From positions 223,842,434 through 223,906,433 of the forward strand of contig JALIGW010000001.1 in assembly GCA_023053685.1 (NCBI GenBank): 64,000 nucleotides of DNA, read 5' to 3'. The notes beneath the pieces were generated by a model. The model did not search any database and was not told the DNA's origin. It worked only from the letters and a program-made list of their open reading frames with translations. The translations under genes were made by a program, and so were the position numbers. The DNA is from Diadophis punctatus similis (Eukaryota > Chordata > Lepidosauria > Squamata > Dipsadidae). This document shows positions 45,871 through 56,461 of the stretch, piece after piece. The first letter of the stretch is position 1, and each line of letters opens with the position of its first letter.

Positions 45871-46609
45871 CGGGAGAAGGAAAAAAGTGCTTTGGGAGGG
45901 CGGGCGGCCCGGCAGCAGCATGTCCCGTCATGTGCAGGCATGTGAAGCCCCGCCGGCGTGCTGTTCCTCAAGCAATGGACGCCAAGCCGGCATGTGAGTG
46001 GTGCCGGGCGGTCTTCGAGCCTCACCAGGAAGGTAAGCCGAGCAGTGGCCGGGCCCACACACACTCCTGCGTGCCCCTTGGGTGCAGCGCTCGGCAAGAA
46101 AGGGTGGGCGAGGAGGCACGCCCAATTGTCTCATTCATGCCATGGGGCAGATGGGATAGAAGAAGCGTGGTTGAGCGGTGCCGGGCAGCACAGCCTATTG
46201 TGCCTTTGGTGCGTTTTCCGGTGCATTGCAGTTCCGGGATGGCGGAGATCTTGCTTGGGAGAGCCAGCAGCAGCGGCACAGCGCCATCCCGGAACTACGC
46301 CTTCGGAGAGCCCAAGCAAGCAAACTCTCCATCATCCCAGACCTTCGCCATGCCGAGGAAGAGCGCAGCGGGTCTTCCTCCTCCTCCCGCCACCGCCAGC
46401 ATCGAGCTTACCATCTTCTGCTGCGGCGGCGGCAATGGCGGTGAACTTTCGGGATAGCGGAGAGCTTGCTTGACAGAGCCAGCGGCAGTGGCAGAACTTG
46501 CTTTGGAGTGCCCAAGCAAGCAAGCTCTCCGCCATCCTGGAACTTCGCCATGCTGGGGAAGAGCACAGCAGGTCTTCCCCCCCCACCACCACCAGTGTCG
46601 GCCTTACCT

Positions 46610-46672
46610 CGGGAGTCCCTCGGGAGTGGGCGGCATATAAGAACCAAGAAATAAATAAATAAATAAATACCT
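46610..46672 (+). repeat. LINE/SINE 3' tail with (AAAT)n
   Basis: CTCGGGAGTGGGCGGCATATAAG followed by AAATAAATAAATAAAT, the same tail type as at 8507-8580. Confidence 0.5.
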
Positions 46673-47148
46673 TCTACTGCGGCAGAGGCGGGGGGAAGAC
46701 AGGCAGACAGGTCTTCCTCCCTCCCCCACCACCACCAGCTGAGGCCTTACCTTCTAATGCGGAGGCGGAGGCAGAGGGGAAGGCATGCGGATGGGTCTTC
46801 CTCTCCCCCGCCAGCATCGGTCTTACCTTGCTGCGGCAAGCGGATGTCCCCAGGCTGCTGCACATGCACATGCGCACCGCAGTGCTGGCTGTCCCTCATG
46901 ACATCAGCCTTGCCGGGATAGGGCCAGGCCAGCCTGATGTCATGAGGGAGCGCCAGGACTGCGGTGCGCATGTTCAGCATCCCAGGACATCCGCTCGCAG
47001 TGAGAGTGAGCGGCGACCGGGGGACCGGTTCAGGGGTATGGCCAGCCAACCATCGCTACCAGTTCTCCGAACCATGTGTCGCCCCCGCTACTGGTACGCA
47101 AGAACCAGTCTGAACCAGGAGCATTTCACCCCTGCCCCTGGTCTAGAG

Positions 47149-47385
47149 TGCTTGGAGGCAATCTCAAGTCCTCTCCTTGTCCAAAGAGAAATGCTGACTT
47201 TGCCACTACTTCCCTGAAAGTCTGGTAAGTCCAAATTTGTCAATGCCAATAATAATCCAAATAATATATAGTATATAGAAAATATATCTTAACAGTTGAT
47301 GGAAATTAAAATTTTCAATGTAGATTAGCAGCTACCTTACAAGCCAATATTTATATTAAAGCAGATTCCAAAAATCATAAGTACC
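47149..47385. other. No feature recognised
   Basis: AT-rich sequence between element A's TSD and the TA-flanked element. Confidence 0.4.
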
Positions 47386-47776
47386 GTATTTTTCGGAGTA
47401 TAAGACGCATCCTTTTACCACCCAAAAGAGGGTGAAAACTTGGGTGTGTCTTATACACCGAATGTAGCCCCAGCCACCCAGCCACCCCCACCCTTTGGCC
47501 TCTGTCTTTCAGTAATTTACCTGTTTGCAGCAAAGAGGGAAGAGCCTGTAAAGCCAAGCAAGTCAGTAGCAGCTTCCCGACCTACAGCTGATTTGCCACG
47601 TGCTAAAATGAAAGCGAAACTAGCTTGCAAAGAGGCAAATAGCTGGGAGAGACATGCAGATTTTTATTTTCTGCTGAACTGAATGCAAGGGGGTAAGTGA
47701 ATAACTATAAATGTCTGTAGAATGTTCAAATTATTAGATTTATTTTTTAAAGACTGCTTTATTATTCTTCTAGAGC

Positions 47777-47920
47777 CAGGAGTTTCCAACCTTGGCAATT
47801 TTAAGACTTGTGGACTTCAACTCCCAGAATTCCACAGCCAGCTTTGTTAGCTTTGCTGGCTGTGGAATTCTGGGAGTTGAAGTCCACAAATCTTAAAGTT
47901 GCCAAGGTTGGAGACCCCTG
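47777..47920. mobile_element. Palindromic hAT-like MITE
   Basis: The left half (TTGGCAATTTTAAGACTTGTGG, then CTTCAACTCCCAGAATTCC) is the reverse complement of the right half, so it can form one long hairpin. Related palindromes are at 49100-49230, 49243-49366 and 59081-59185. Confidence 0.75.
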
Positions 47921-48354
47921 TAAATCTAGACAACTTAACAAAATAAAGAAGCTTTTTAAAATAAATGCTTGCTCTGAAGAGGCCCAGTGCTATTGTATCT
48001 TCTTTTAAATAATAGAGAATAATGTATACTTCCAGAAATTTTAATTAATTTTAACAGCTCTGTACAAGTATAGTCTGAAATGTAACAGTGTCCTGTTTAG
48101 TATTAGAGTTAAATCCTGACTTACCTTGGAGTAGATCTATTTAAATAATTGGGAAGAGTTAGTGTGACTACATTTAAGAAAACTTTCTGGCATAATGTAC
48201 ATTTCTCCAATTCTTTGCTATTTCTATGGGTCAGGCACACATGCATAGAAATACACAGCAAACATACCGTATTTTTCGGAGTATAAGACGCACCTTTTTA
48301 CCCCAAAAAAGAGGGTCAAAAACTGGGTGCGTCTTATACTCCGGATGTTGCATT

Positions 48355-49080
48355 AGGCCACTGCCGGACCATGGGAAAGCCGCCGCCGCTGCCTCCACCG
48401 GACCACAACAAAGCAGCTGCCGCTGGCCATGGCCGCGGCCATCACCACCGGACCACGGGAAAGCCGGCGGTGGCGGACCATAGAAAAGCCGCCGCGGCTG
48501 CCCCACAGCAAAGCCGCTTCCGCTGCTGCTAGCCGCCACCACCGCTGGACTACGGGAAAGCCGCCAGCGGCAGACCATAAAAAAGCCACCGCGGCCGCCC
48601 TGGCGGTGGTGGCGGTGACGGCCAGCAGCAGCGACTTTGTTTGGGGCAGTGGTGGCGGCTAGCAGCAGTGGAAGCGCTTTGTTTGGGGCAGCCGCGGCGG
48701 CTTTTTTATGGTCTGCCGCCGGCAGCTTTCCCGTAGTCCGGCGGTGGTGGCGGCTAGCAGCAGCGGAAGCGGCTTTGTTTGGGGCGGCAGACCATAACAA
48801 AGCCGCTTCCGCTGCTGCTAGCCGCCACCACCGCCGGACTACGGGAAAGCCGCCAGCGGCAGACCATAAAAAAGCCGCCGCGGCTGCCCCAAACAAAGCC
48901 GCTTCCGCTGCTGCTAGCCGCCACCACCGCCCCAAACAAAGTCGCTGCTGCTGGCCGTCACCGCCGCCACCGCCAGACCACGGGAAAGCCACTGCCGCCG
49001 TTGCTGGCCGAAGCCTGTTCCCAAGGCAGCTACGGAGCCGCTGCCGCTGCTGCTGCCCAAAGCGAGCCACCTGACAGCTT
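48355..49080. repeat. GC-rich cluster of direct and inverted repeats
   Basis: A unit around AGCCGCTTCCGCTGCTGC followed by TAGCCGCCACCACCGC occurs in plus orientation (about 48510, 48800, 48900) and inverted (about 48655, 48740). A second unit, GGGAAAGCCGCCAGCGGCAG followed by ACCATAAAAAAGCC, also occurs both ways. The open frames (297 codons minus, 145 plus) read as Ala/Ser/Arg-rich low complexity and are probably not proteins. Confidence 0.8.
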
Positions 49081-49099
49081 TGAAGACCAACTTCCAGGT

Positions 49100-49366
49100 T
49101 TTCTGTGGGGCTTGTGGACTTCAACTCCCAGAATTCTTCCTCCAGTCATGCTAGCTCAGGAATGACTGGAGGAGGAATTCTGGGAGTTGAAGTCCACAAG
49201 TCTTCAACTTGCCAAGTTTGAAGACCCTTGCCACCCCTAACCCAGGGCTCTTCAAACTTGGCAACTTTAAGACTTGTGGACTTTAACTCCCATTCCTGAG
49301 CTAGCATGACTGGAGGAGGAATTCTGGGAGTTGAAGTCCACAAGTCTTAAAGCTGTCAAGTTTGAA
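49100..49366. mobile_element. Two adjacent palindromic MITEs
   Basis: Both copies (49100-49230 and 49243-49366) pair GGACTTCAACTCCCAGAATTC with its complement and share GCTAGCTCAGGAATGACTGGAGG or its reverse. They are related to 47777-47920. Confidence 0.7.
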
Positions 49367-49370
49367 GTTT

Positions 49371-49436
49371 GTAAAAAGTGTACATGGTTGTAAAAAGTGT
49401 ACATGGTTGTAAAAAGTGTACATGGTTGTAAAAAGT
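49371..49436. repeat. 19-bp tandem repeat
   Basis: GTAAAAAGTGTACATGGTT repeated three and a half times without change. Confidence 0.95.
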
Positions 49437-49744
49437 ATTCTGCTACACTGGTATTTTATTAAATAATATATTACTACACCATTTGGTTCAGAATACTTTT
49501 TTTCTTGTTTTCCTCCTCTAAAATCTAGGTGCGTCTTATACTCCGGTGCGTCTTATACTCCGAAAAATACGGTATATCATCTGTGCTATTTGCTGTTTGC
49601 TGTTTGGCAAATTGCTGGGAGGCAGAGGCCTTTTTTCTTTCCCCAAAACTAAGGTGCGTCTTATACTCCGGTGTGTCTTATACTCCGAAAAATATGGTAT
49701 AAGAAAGATTCAAGGACCTTTACTGTATAAAGAAAACTTGTAAC

Positions 49745-50415
49745 CGGACTTCCGGTTTGGAGCGCGCCATCGCTGACGTCCCTTCGTCGGGCGCCTTTCC
49801 GATCTTCGTAAAAAGCCGCCAGAACAGCTGTCTGGCGGCTTTGAAATCTCTTTCCCGGGCAAAGGGGAGAGATGAGAGCTTGACAGGTGGGGTAGAGCCC
49901 CCCCAGCGCCCTAGGAGCCATCTAGGGGCGCGAAGGGAGAGCTCCCCATGCAGCCTGTCTCCAGCTCCGAAGATCAGGAAACCTCCGCTTTTGCGGAGCT
50001 AGATGTCGTGACCAGCCGCTGCTTCAAGAATTGGATTTACAATTACTTTTGAACTATAGAAGCAGACAGAGAGAAACAGGCGTGAATGGGCAAGTAATAA
50101 AACCTCTTTTTTCCTTTTTTTCAACTCCTGGGTAAGCTTTCACTTCGGCAAAGAAACAAAGGAAACAAAGTAACAATATGGCGATTGAGAAGTGAAAGTG
50201 ACTTTCGTTTTCCCAGAGGCTTTTTTTTCTCTCTCTCTCTTATGGAAACTTTTAACTTGGAAAAATGGTTTTTTCTTTCTCTGTCTCCTAACCCTGGATT
50301 AAAGTTATAATTGAAAGATTTCTAATTATAAAAGACTACCTGGTTTTTAAATTGGAAGGAACTTCAATCAGGCACCTGGCTTTCTTTTTTCTTTGTACTC
50401 TTTTGAAACACCATA
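49745..50415 (+). other. 5' UTR of the HAL1-like element
   Basis: A GC-rich start (GGAGCGCGCC, CGTCGGGCGCC) then increasingly T-rich sequence, ending at the ORF1 ATG (50416). An internal promoter would be expected here, as in L1. Confidence 0.6.
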
Positions 50416-51486
50416 ATGGCTTCAAAATCTGGAAAGACTGTTTTGATTAAAAGAAATGACTATCCCTCTGGATATATTTCTAAAACGCAACTTAATACTG
50501 AGTTAACACCTCCACAGCCTTTGACACCTGAAAATTTATTAAATAATTTAAAGATTATGAAACATGAACTGACTTTGGAATTTAATCAGAAAATTAGTGA
50601 GATTGACAAAAAATGCAGGCTGCTTTGAAGAATATGAATCAACAACTCAGATTTGATGTATTAGAGGTTAGCAAAGGTCTAGCAACAAATATTGAAGTTT
50701 TGGCAGAACGTATTGAAACAAATAAACAAGCTTTGGCAACCTCGGTGAAATACATAGATAAAATCCAAAATGATATTGCAAATTTTGAAACAGAGGTGTT
50801 GATGACACAGTTTAGATCCATGGAAGTTGCTATAAGGGTCAGAGGTTTGAAAGAGGGATTATATGAAGATTTAAAAGGAAGGATGGTTGATGCATTGGAT
50901 CAGGTGTCTGGAATTTCCAAAGTGGAATTGGCTACACAAATCGACAAAATATACAGAACCAATTCGTGGTATGCTAAACAAAAGCATTTACCAAGGGACA
51001 TTGTTATATATTTTACCACAAGAGCTCTACGGAATAGAATTATACAGGCAACGTTCAACAATAATCTCATGGTGAATGGTCTGGAATTAAAGATTTGGAA
51101 AGAAATCCCCTCTAAAATGCTTAAAGCCAGAAAAAGCTACACTTTTTTGATTGATGAATTCAAAAGATTAAATTTACAATATAAATGGGAAGCGCCAGTC
51201 AGAGTAGCAGTGAAATTTTCTGGAAAAAGATACCGGCTTAATACGATAAAAAAAAGCTACTGAATTTTATATCAATGTTTTAAAGGCTGATATATTCAAA
51301 ATTCCAGAGGAAGGATGTATGAAAATAAAAGAGGAGGAGGAGGGGAAGCCATCTTTGCTGGATCAAAAGGAAATAGATTTAAAAAACCAAAAGGAGTGCC
51401 AGAGCCAGATAGCTGGGGAAAAGGAGATGGAGGTTTGGGATCAGATGGGAGACGAGTTGACAAATTCGAATTTGCTGAGCTATTAA
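50416..51486 (+). pseudogene. L1-type ORF1 protein, broken at two A-runs
   Basis: Three consecutive open segments read as one ORF1. The first (50416-50628) is the N-terminus. The second (from about 50613 to 51263) has a coiled-coil part with regular Leu/Ile/Val spacing (LATNIEVLAERIETNKQALA), then the L1 RRM-like core (VAIRVRGLKEG, PRDIVIYFTTRALRNRII) and the C-terminal domain (KMLKARKSYTFLIDEF, LQYKWEAPVRVAVKF). The third (51256-51486) is a charged tail. The joins fall at a run of six A (50608-50613) and one of eight A (51248-51255), each off by one base. ORF1p is the RNA-binding chaperone of L1 particles. It is probably inactive unless slippage occurs. Confidence 0.85.
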
Positions 51487-51519
51487 AAGATGCAACTATC
51501 AAGATATAAAAAGATGTGA

Positions 51520-52290
51520 TGTTGAAATATATTGGACGGATAGAGACTAATATGATTGTATTTTTCCTTTTCCCTATTTAATGATTATCTATGCAATATT
51601 TAGCTAAGTTTTATATAACTTTGAGGTTATTTTTAATGTTAATAATATTAGATATATATAGTTTGTTGAAGATTTGCTTTTTCTTTTTTCTTTTTTTCTT
51701 TTTTAAGACTTTAAAGATTTTTTGTTTTTTGAAGTTAATAAGTTAATCTAGAATAATATTATGTTATTAATATTATGATGAAATTTAATATTTAATGATT
51801 ATTTACGTAATATTTAGCTAAGTTTTATTTATCTTTGAGATTATTCTTAATGTTAATAATATTAGTTTAAGATCTTTGTATTTTATATTTAGTTATTATC
51901 GATATAATATTTACTTTGTATAAGGTAGAGGATTGAAGGGAGGAGGTAGGAGGCTTGTTTGTTTGTATTGTTAAAGAGATTTCTCTTTCTTTTTTTTCTT
52001 TTCTTTTTTGTATCTTTACTATTGTATACATAGACGATATATTATTAGTGTATAATTTGGAGTTGAAGTTTTTAAAAAACAGTGTTCTTCTTTTCTTTTC
52101 TTTTTTCTTTTTATTAACAATTTAAATTTATTATTATGCCCTGTATTATCTCTGGGAAGTCCGGGGGGAGGCGGGGAGGGAAGGGGGTGGGCTAAGGGGG
52201 GGGGAATAAAAATGCTTGTACTTTATATTTAATGTTTGGCTACCATTCATGTAATTTTGTACTAATAAAACTTTTTGAATAAAAAGAAAA
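51520..52290 (+). other. 3' UTR of the HAL1-like element
   Basis: AT-rich, with a diverged direct duplication of about 90 bp (51575-51660 and 51785-51875, sharing ATATTTAGCTAAGTTTTAT). It contains the G-rich run GGGGGGAGGCGGGGAGGGAAG near 52165, like the G-rich polypurine tract of mammalian L1 3' UTRs. Confidence 0.7.
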
Positions 52291-52309
52291 AAAGAAAACT
52301 TGTAACTAA

Positions 52310-53005
52310 TTGAAGAGAAAGTCAAGAAGTGATATTACCCACTCAAATAACAAAATGTTTGTTCTAAATTACAAATAAAAACTTTCATAAAGGGTAAGAA
52401 AGCATCTGAGAATGCCCAAAGGCTATAAACCTATACATCTTAAGCTAGTATTATCGTTCATCCTTTTTTACCTTTCTGATTTGTCATGAGCGTTTATTAC
52501 AGAGTCTTAAACCAAACTATTCCTTCACGTCTTCCTTATCTTGAATCAAAGTGAGCCTTTGATGAATCCACCAATGGCTGCCTCACTCAATACGGCCCTT
52601 TCAATTGGTCCATTATTCATCCCCGGTCACATCTTCGATGGGGTGAAATTATGGAAGAGAGCTTCTTGGCTATTGCTTGGGAGGATCAATGAGAACAAGG
52701 CGACATAAATTAGAGAGAGGAAGTGATGACGCTCAAGTTCAAAGACAAACAAAATTGAGAGAACTGTGGCTTTTTCCTGCCTCTAAAAAAAATGATGCAG
52801 ACTAATTTGAGAAACACAAGGACACCAAGAATAATGTAAAAAAAAGAGTTCACCTCCTAAATGGATGGATTATATAAAGGGATAGGACATCCTCCCCAAG
52901 ACAATGGAAATCAAGTTTTCTGAATTTTATCTAATTCAATAAAACCAGGAATCATGTGTAAAGCAACCAACCGGAAGGAAGATAGAGTGCATGGGGTTGA
53001 GAAAG
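52310..53005. other. No feature recognised
   Basis: Unique-looking sequence with no coding or repeat signal that I recognise. Confidence 0.4.
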
Positions 53006-53009
53006 AAAA

Positions 53010-53312
53010 ATATAAAATGTGTGCCCCCCCATAGACTGTTTTCAGCTGCCAGACTGCTGTAGGAGGCTGTGGGGGCCAAAAACGGCCCACGTGCAGCCCC
53101 TTGTGGCTCATTTTTGGCTACCAGACTGCTATAGGAGGCCATGGGGGCTGAAAACAGGCCAAAAACAGCCCGCTGCAGCCCGCCCACAGCCCATTTTGGC
53201 TGGCAGAAGTACTGCTGGTTGGTCCTTTCTTATTTCCAGGCCGGCCCCACAGGCCAGAATTAAGCACCCTGTGGGCCTGATGCTGTCCGCGAGCCTTGAG
53301 TTTGACACCCGT
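53010..53312. mobile_element. Partial copy of the GTGTCAAA-family hAT-like element
   Basis: Contains GGCCAGAATTAAGCACCC and GCCTTGAGTTTGACACCCGTG in the same order as the end of the 38262-39138 element, plus two diverged copies of GCCAGACTGCTRTAGGAGGC. The left end is unclear. Confidence 0.6.
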
Positions 53313-53399
53313 GTATATAGATATACACTGGAGGGGTTTTCAGTCTTATAAAAAAGTAATTGTTGTTCCTTCCAGAATCAAACATGTCAATCTTGTCTG

Positions 53400-53925
53400 G
53401 TATTCAGAGACACTAGAATATCGTTACAGAAGGGCAATAAGGAATTTAGTGCACTAGAAAAAAAATCTTATGAAAAATGCTGCAAAACTGGGGAAATTTA
53501 TCCTTGAGAAGACTGAGGATGAATAGGATACATTCTTTGCTTTTCAGGAAATACTCCAAATGGAGTTTAAAGTCAACAAATATGTCAGATTGCATGCCTG
53601 TCTAAATACCGTATAAAGAAAAATTACTTTCCTTTCAAAGAAGAGACACCCAAAGTCCTGACTTTGATCCTCAATGACCTCAAGGAATAGTAGCGACACC
53701 TCTGGCTCATCAATGGATGAGAAAAAGATATGGAAGGGACTCTCAAGGTTCTCCAACTTCTGATAGTGACAAAGTAAGGCCTCAGTTTAAATGGACTTGG
53801 GTTAGCAGACTCCGATTGAATAGATAAAATATGACGGCTATGAGTTATAGCAGCACATAAATCTACAGTAATCTTTAATTATGATGAGCCTACATTGTGA
53901 TATTGGTGTTACATTGGGAGGGGGG
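53400..53925. other. No gene recognised
   Basis: The first bases (53342-53395) repeat a segment found at 9047-9105. The rest is unassigned. Confidence 0.35.
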
Positions 53926-53927
53926 GC

Positions 53928-54174
53928 AGAGGTGGTATTCAGCAGGTTCTGACCAGTTCTGGAGAACCGGTAGCAGAAATTTTGAGTAGTTCAGGGAACC
54001 GGTAAATACCACCTCTGACTGGCCCCACCCTCATCTATTCTCTGCCTCCCGAGTCCCAGCTGATCGGGAGGAAATGGGGATTTTGCAGTAACCTTCCCCT
54101 GCCATGCCCACCAAGCCACGCCCACCAAGCCACGCCCACAGAACCGGTAGTAAAAAAATTGAATCCCACCACTG
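53928..54174. mobile_element. Short hAT-like MITE, CAGGGGTGGGTTC family
   Basis: CAGAGGTGGTATTCAGCAGG at the left and GAATCCCACCACTG at the right, with GGAGAACCGGTAGCAGAAATTT and CCACCAAGCCACGCCCAC inside. The flanks are poly-G on both sides, so the duplication cannot be measured. Confidence 0.75.
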
Positions 54175-54179
54175 GGGGG

Positions 54180-55430
54180 GGGTAGTCCTTTTGATTTTTA
54201 TTAATGAGCATTGCCCAGTTATAAATGATTTGGGCTGCCTCATAAAATCATTAAATGAGAGTAAAGTTGAATTTCTCATGTAGGACTGTATTCTGGGCAC
54301 AAAAAATGCCATCTGCCATTTAATGGACTTTGGGCTTTTAGACCCCCTCCCCTTTGCCTTTTGTCCAGTTGCTCAATGTCAAACAGAAGCCTCAGAGATT
54401 GAACAATGATGGAGGTCCCACTCTCTGCATCTGGCCCATAATGCCTTGCAACCCACCCACCCCTCCCAGGATGTAAGACCTCTTTTCTTCTTCCACAGTG
54501 GCACCTGGGGGGCCAGAACAGCTTTTGCCAGGCAGGGACAAACATCCGGGTCCTCACTTCTTCTGCTGAAGCATGTGGTGAAACATTAACAGCAAAGACA
54601 GCAAAGACAGCACCAGAACTCTACACAGCATGTCAGCACACTGAAAAGCCAGGAGAGTTTGTCTATATGAAATCACAGGAACTGGCCGAATGAATGATTA
54701 AAACCCTTCCCAGAAACAATGCCTTAGAAGTTCACAAGCCAGAAACGGAAAGGGCCTCTAAAGTTATTTCATCCCAGTATTAAGTACAATTGCTCTATGA
54801 GGAGCCAGGCCTTGAGCCAAGCAGAACTTCAGAAAAGCCTTCAAGTGTTTATAGGCCGATGGTGGAGATCAAGGACCCTCCTTCTCCAGCCCCACTTTAA
54901 GCTCAGCTGAACGGCCTCTTCCTCTCCAGGACACGTTTAGTCCCCGCAGAAATTACAAGTAACTGTAAAGTCTTTCCCAAAAGCTGCACGTTTTGGCAAA
55001 GCACTGGTTCCTCCAAGACAAGTCTATCACACAAATATGTACCTCAAAATCCAACCTTCCCATATTTAAGGTTTTCAATGTGAGGCTTACCATTCTGTGG
55101 TGAAGTAAAGGAGGTTGAAAGGTAAATTGATTCTGAATTTGTAAACAGAGAGATAAAGCTTCGTCCTCAGTCCTCCGGTTAAAAAACACTTTCGTTTTCA
55201 AACGTGCCCCTCCCTTCCTTCTTGTAGCTTATTGGGTGAGTCGCGTTTCCTGTGCAGCTGCTTCAAGAGAGGAAGTTTCACACCAGTTCTGCTTATGGGA
55301 TATAAAAAACTGGACTTAAAAGCCTTGAAGATGCCTCGTCTCCACAAAGCTTTAAATAAATAAAGTAAATAAAATAAGTGAAGGCACCCACTTGCTGTTT
55401 CACTTAGGTCTTCCACGCCTTTCCTGCTTC
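54180..55430. other. No gene recognised
   Basis: Mixed-composition sequence. The short open frames show no domain and no splice pattern that I can support. Confidence 0.35.
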
Positions 55431-55781
55431 TTTCTCAACCTCCTACAGAGTTGTAATACCAGGAAAGAGTTTGGAGACATGTGCAGATTCTTTTTCTCCC
55501 GTTTGCAAGAAATGCAGAGAAGGCTACAGGGAAAACAAAGCTCTTCTCCTGAGGGGAACCCTTGCTGCTCACACAAGCCAAGAAAATGCTCCCCTTTTTC
55601 AGCTCCAGCTCCATGTAGGATTGGTGTGGCTGGTCTGAGTCAGAGAAACTCCCATTTTCGTTTAAGCTCAAGTTTAGTCTCTGTTCCATTTTGGGGCCTC
55701 TCGCCCAGCCTCTCCTTGCCACGCCGGGCCCCACTTCGCCCCTCCCCTCCCAGCCACTCCTAGTCATGCCCGGCCACTCAC

Positions 55782-55908
55782 CTCGCCGGAGCAAGTAGTT
55801 TTCAATGTTCGCCTTGTGCAAATAAATAACAAACATCTTAACTTCAGGTTTGATACTTTGCAAAGTATTACTGCTCATTCTAGTCTCCTTTCCTACTAAC
55901 AGGTCCAT
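55782..55908 (-). CDS. Candidate first coding exon of an unknown gene
   Basis: On the minus strand an open frame with an ATG at 55908 (and another at 55878) ends at a strong donor match: CTCCGGCGAG followed by GTGAGT, complement of 55775-55791. The peptide up to the donor includes IKPEVKMFVIYLHKANIEN and has the look of real coding sequence. Beyond the donor the frame turns into Gly/Arg-rich sequence. I do not recognise the protein and found no partner exon, so this may be chance or a pseudo-exon. Confidence 0.25.
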
Positions 55909-55909
55909 C

Positions 55910-56460
55910 TCAGATTGTCATTTGCTACAACCTCTCCTATCTTTCTCATCATTCTATTGGAGATTATTCTGAAATGCTATCTGTGATGTTTGCAGCTTTA
56001 CAAGTGATAAACCATAAAGTTGGACCCCTGGAGGAGGGAGTGGTATTCCTGGTAGGTTCCAGAACCATCAGATCTACCCTGAACTATATCCTTTCAGGAA
56101 TGCAAATTGGGGAAGGGAATTGGGAGACATGTAGTAGAAGCACTGATATTTAAACCTGCCTGTAGCAAAAGGACCTGGAATATGGTGCGACTTTGTATTG
56201 GTAGAAGGGAGCTGTAATTTGGCTGAGAGGAACTTAATTAGTAAATTGGGGGTTATTATGGGGAATGAAAGGGAAATAATTCCCTATTATGGCCTTGAGT
56301 GAGGAAGTTTAAGGAAAAGTTGACCCACTTCGTCAGGGGTGTTAAAGAACCCTGATGAAGAAATTCACCAGAAACAGTATAGCATTATGTTGGGAGGAAG
56401 AATGGGTTTAAAACCTGTGGTGGAAGGGCTGCTGAAGGACAAATGTGTGAATGTGCTGAT
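55910..56460. other. No feature recognised
   Basis: No gene or repeat border visible. Confidence 0.35.
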
Positions 56461-56461
56461 G

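Larger units (their letters stand above)
45351..47136. mobile_element. hAT-like element B (CAGGGGTGGGTTC family)
   Basis: The left end CAGTGGTGAAATC and right end GCATTTCACCCCTG are inverted partners. The flanks CCTGGACT (45343-45350) and CCTGGTCT (47137-47144) match at 7 of 8. The target was the last four bases of element A plus the first four of A's TSD. Its interior matches the 14343-16390 element in reverse: the GTGGGTGTGGCTT and GTCATGTGACTGGGTGGGC minisatellite and the dispersed GAAACTCACTTAACAAC segment. There are also three similar GCGGAGA...GCTTGCTT blocks near 46230, 46455 and 46500. Confidence 0.7.
48266..49573. mobile_element. TA-flanked MITE-like element, inner copy
   Basis: TACCGTATTTTTCGGAGTATAAG at the left and TATACTCCGAAAAATACGGTA at the right are closely matched inverted ends with TA flanks. 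It lies inside a longer element of the same family. Its core is the GC-rich cluster at 48355-49080. Confidence 0.65.
47386..49698. mobile_element. TA-flanked MITE-like element, outer copy
   Basis: The left end CCGTATTTTTCGGAGTATAAG (near 47387) and right end CTTATACTCCGAAAAATATGG (ending near 49696) are inverted repeats with flanking TA, a Tc1/mariner-like duplication. The inside holds a palindromic repeat (47777-47920), then a second element of the same family, then two more palindromes. Confidence 0.6.
49745..52290 (+). mobile_element. ORF1-only L1-type element (HAL1-like), end to end
   Basis: It is flanked by a perfect 16-bp duplication, AAAGAAAACTTGTAAC (49729-49744 and 52291-52306). It has a GC-rich 5' UTR starting CGGACTTCCGG, an L1 ORF1, an AT-rich region, a G-rich tract (52155-52203) and an A-rich 3' end after AATAAAACT. 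There is no endonuclease or RT. Because both ends are intact, the loss of ORF2 came before this insertion: it moved as a half-L1 using enzymes supplied in trans. Confidence 0.85.

Noticed and set aside
44662..46100. Several 100-200-codon frames on both strands
   Set aside because: They run through purine or pyrimidine tracts inside hAT-like elements and show no domain.
48231..49124. 297-codon frame on the minus strand
   Set aside because: It translates a GC-rich inverted-repeat cluster into Ala/Ser/Arg-rich sequence; the opposite strand is equally open.
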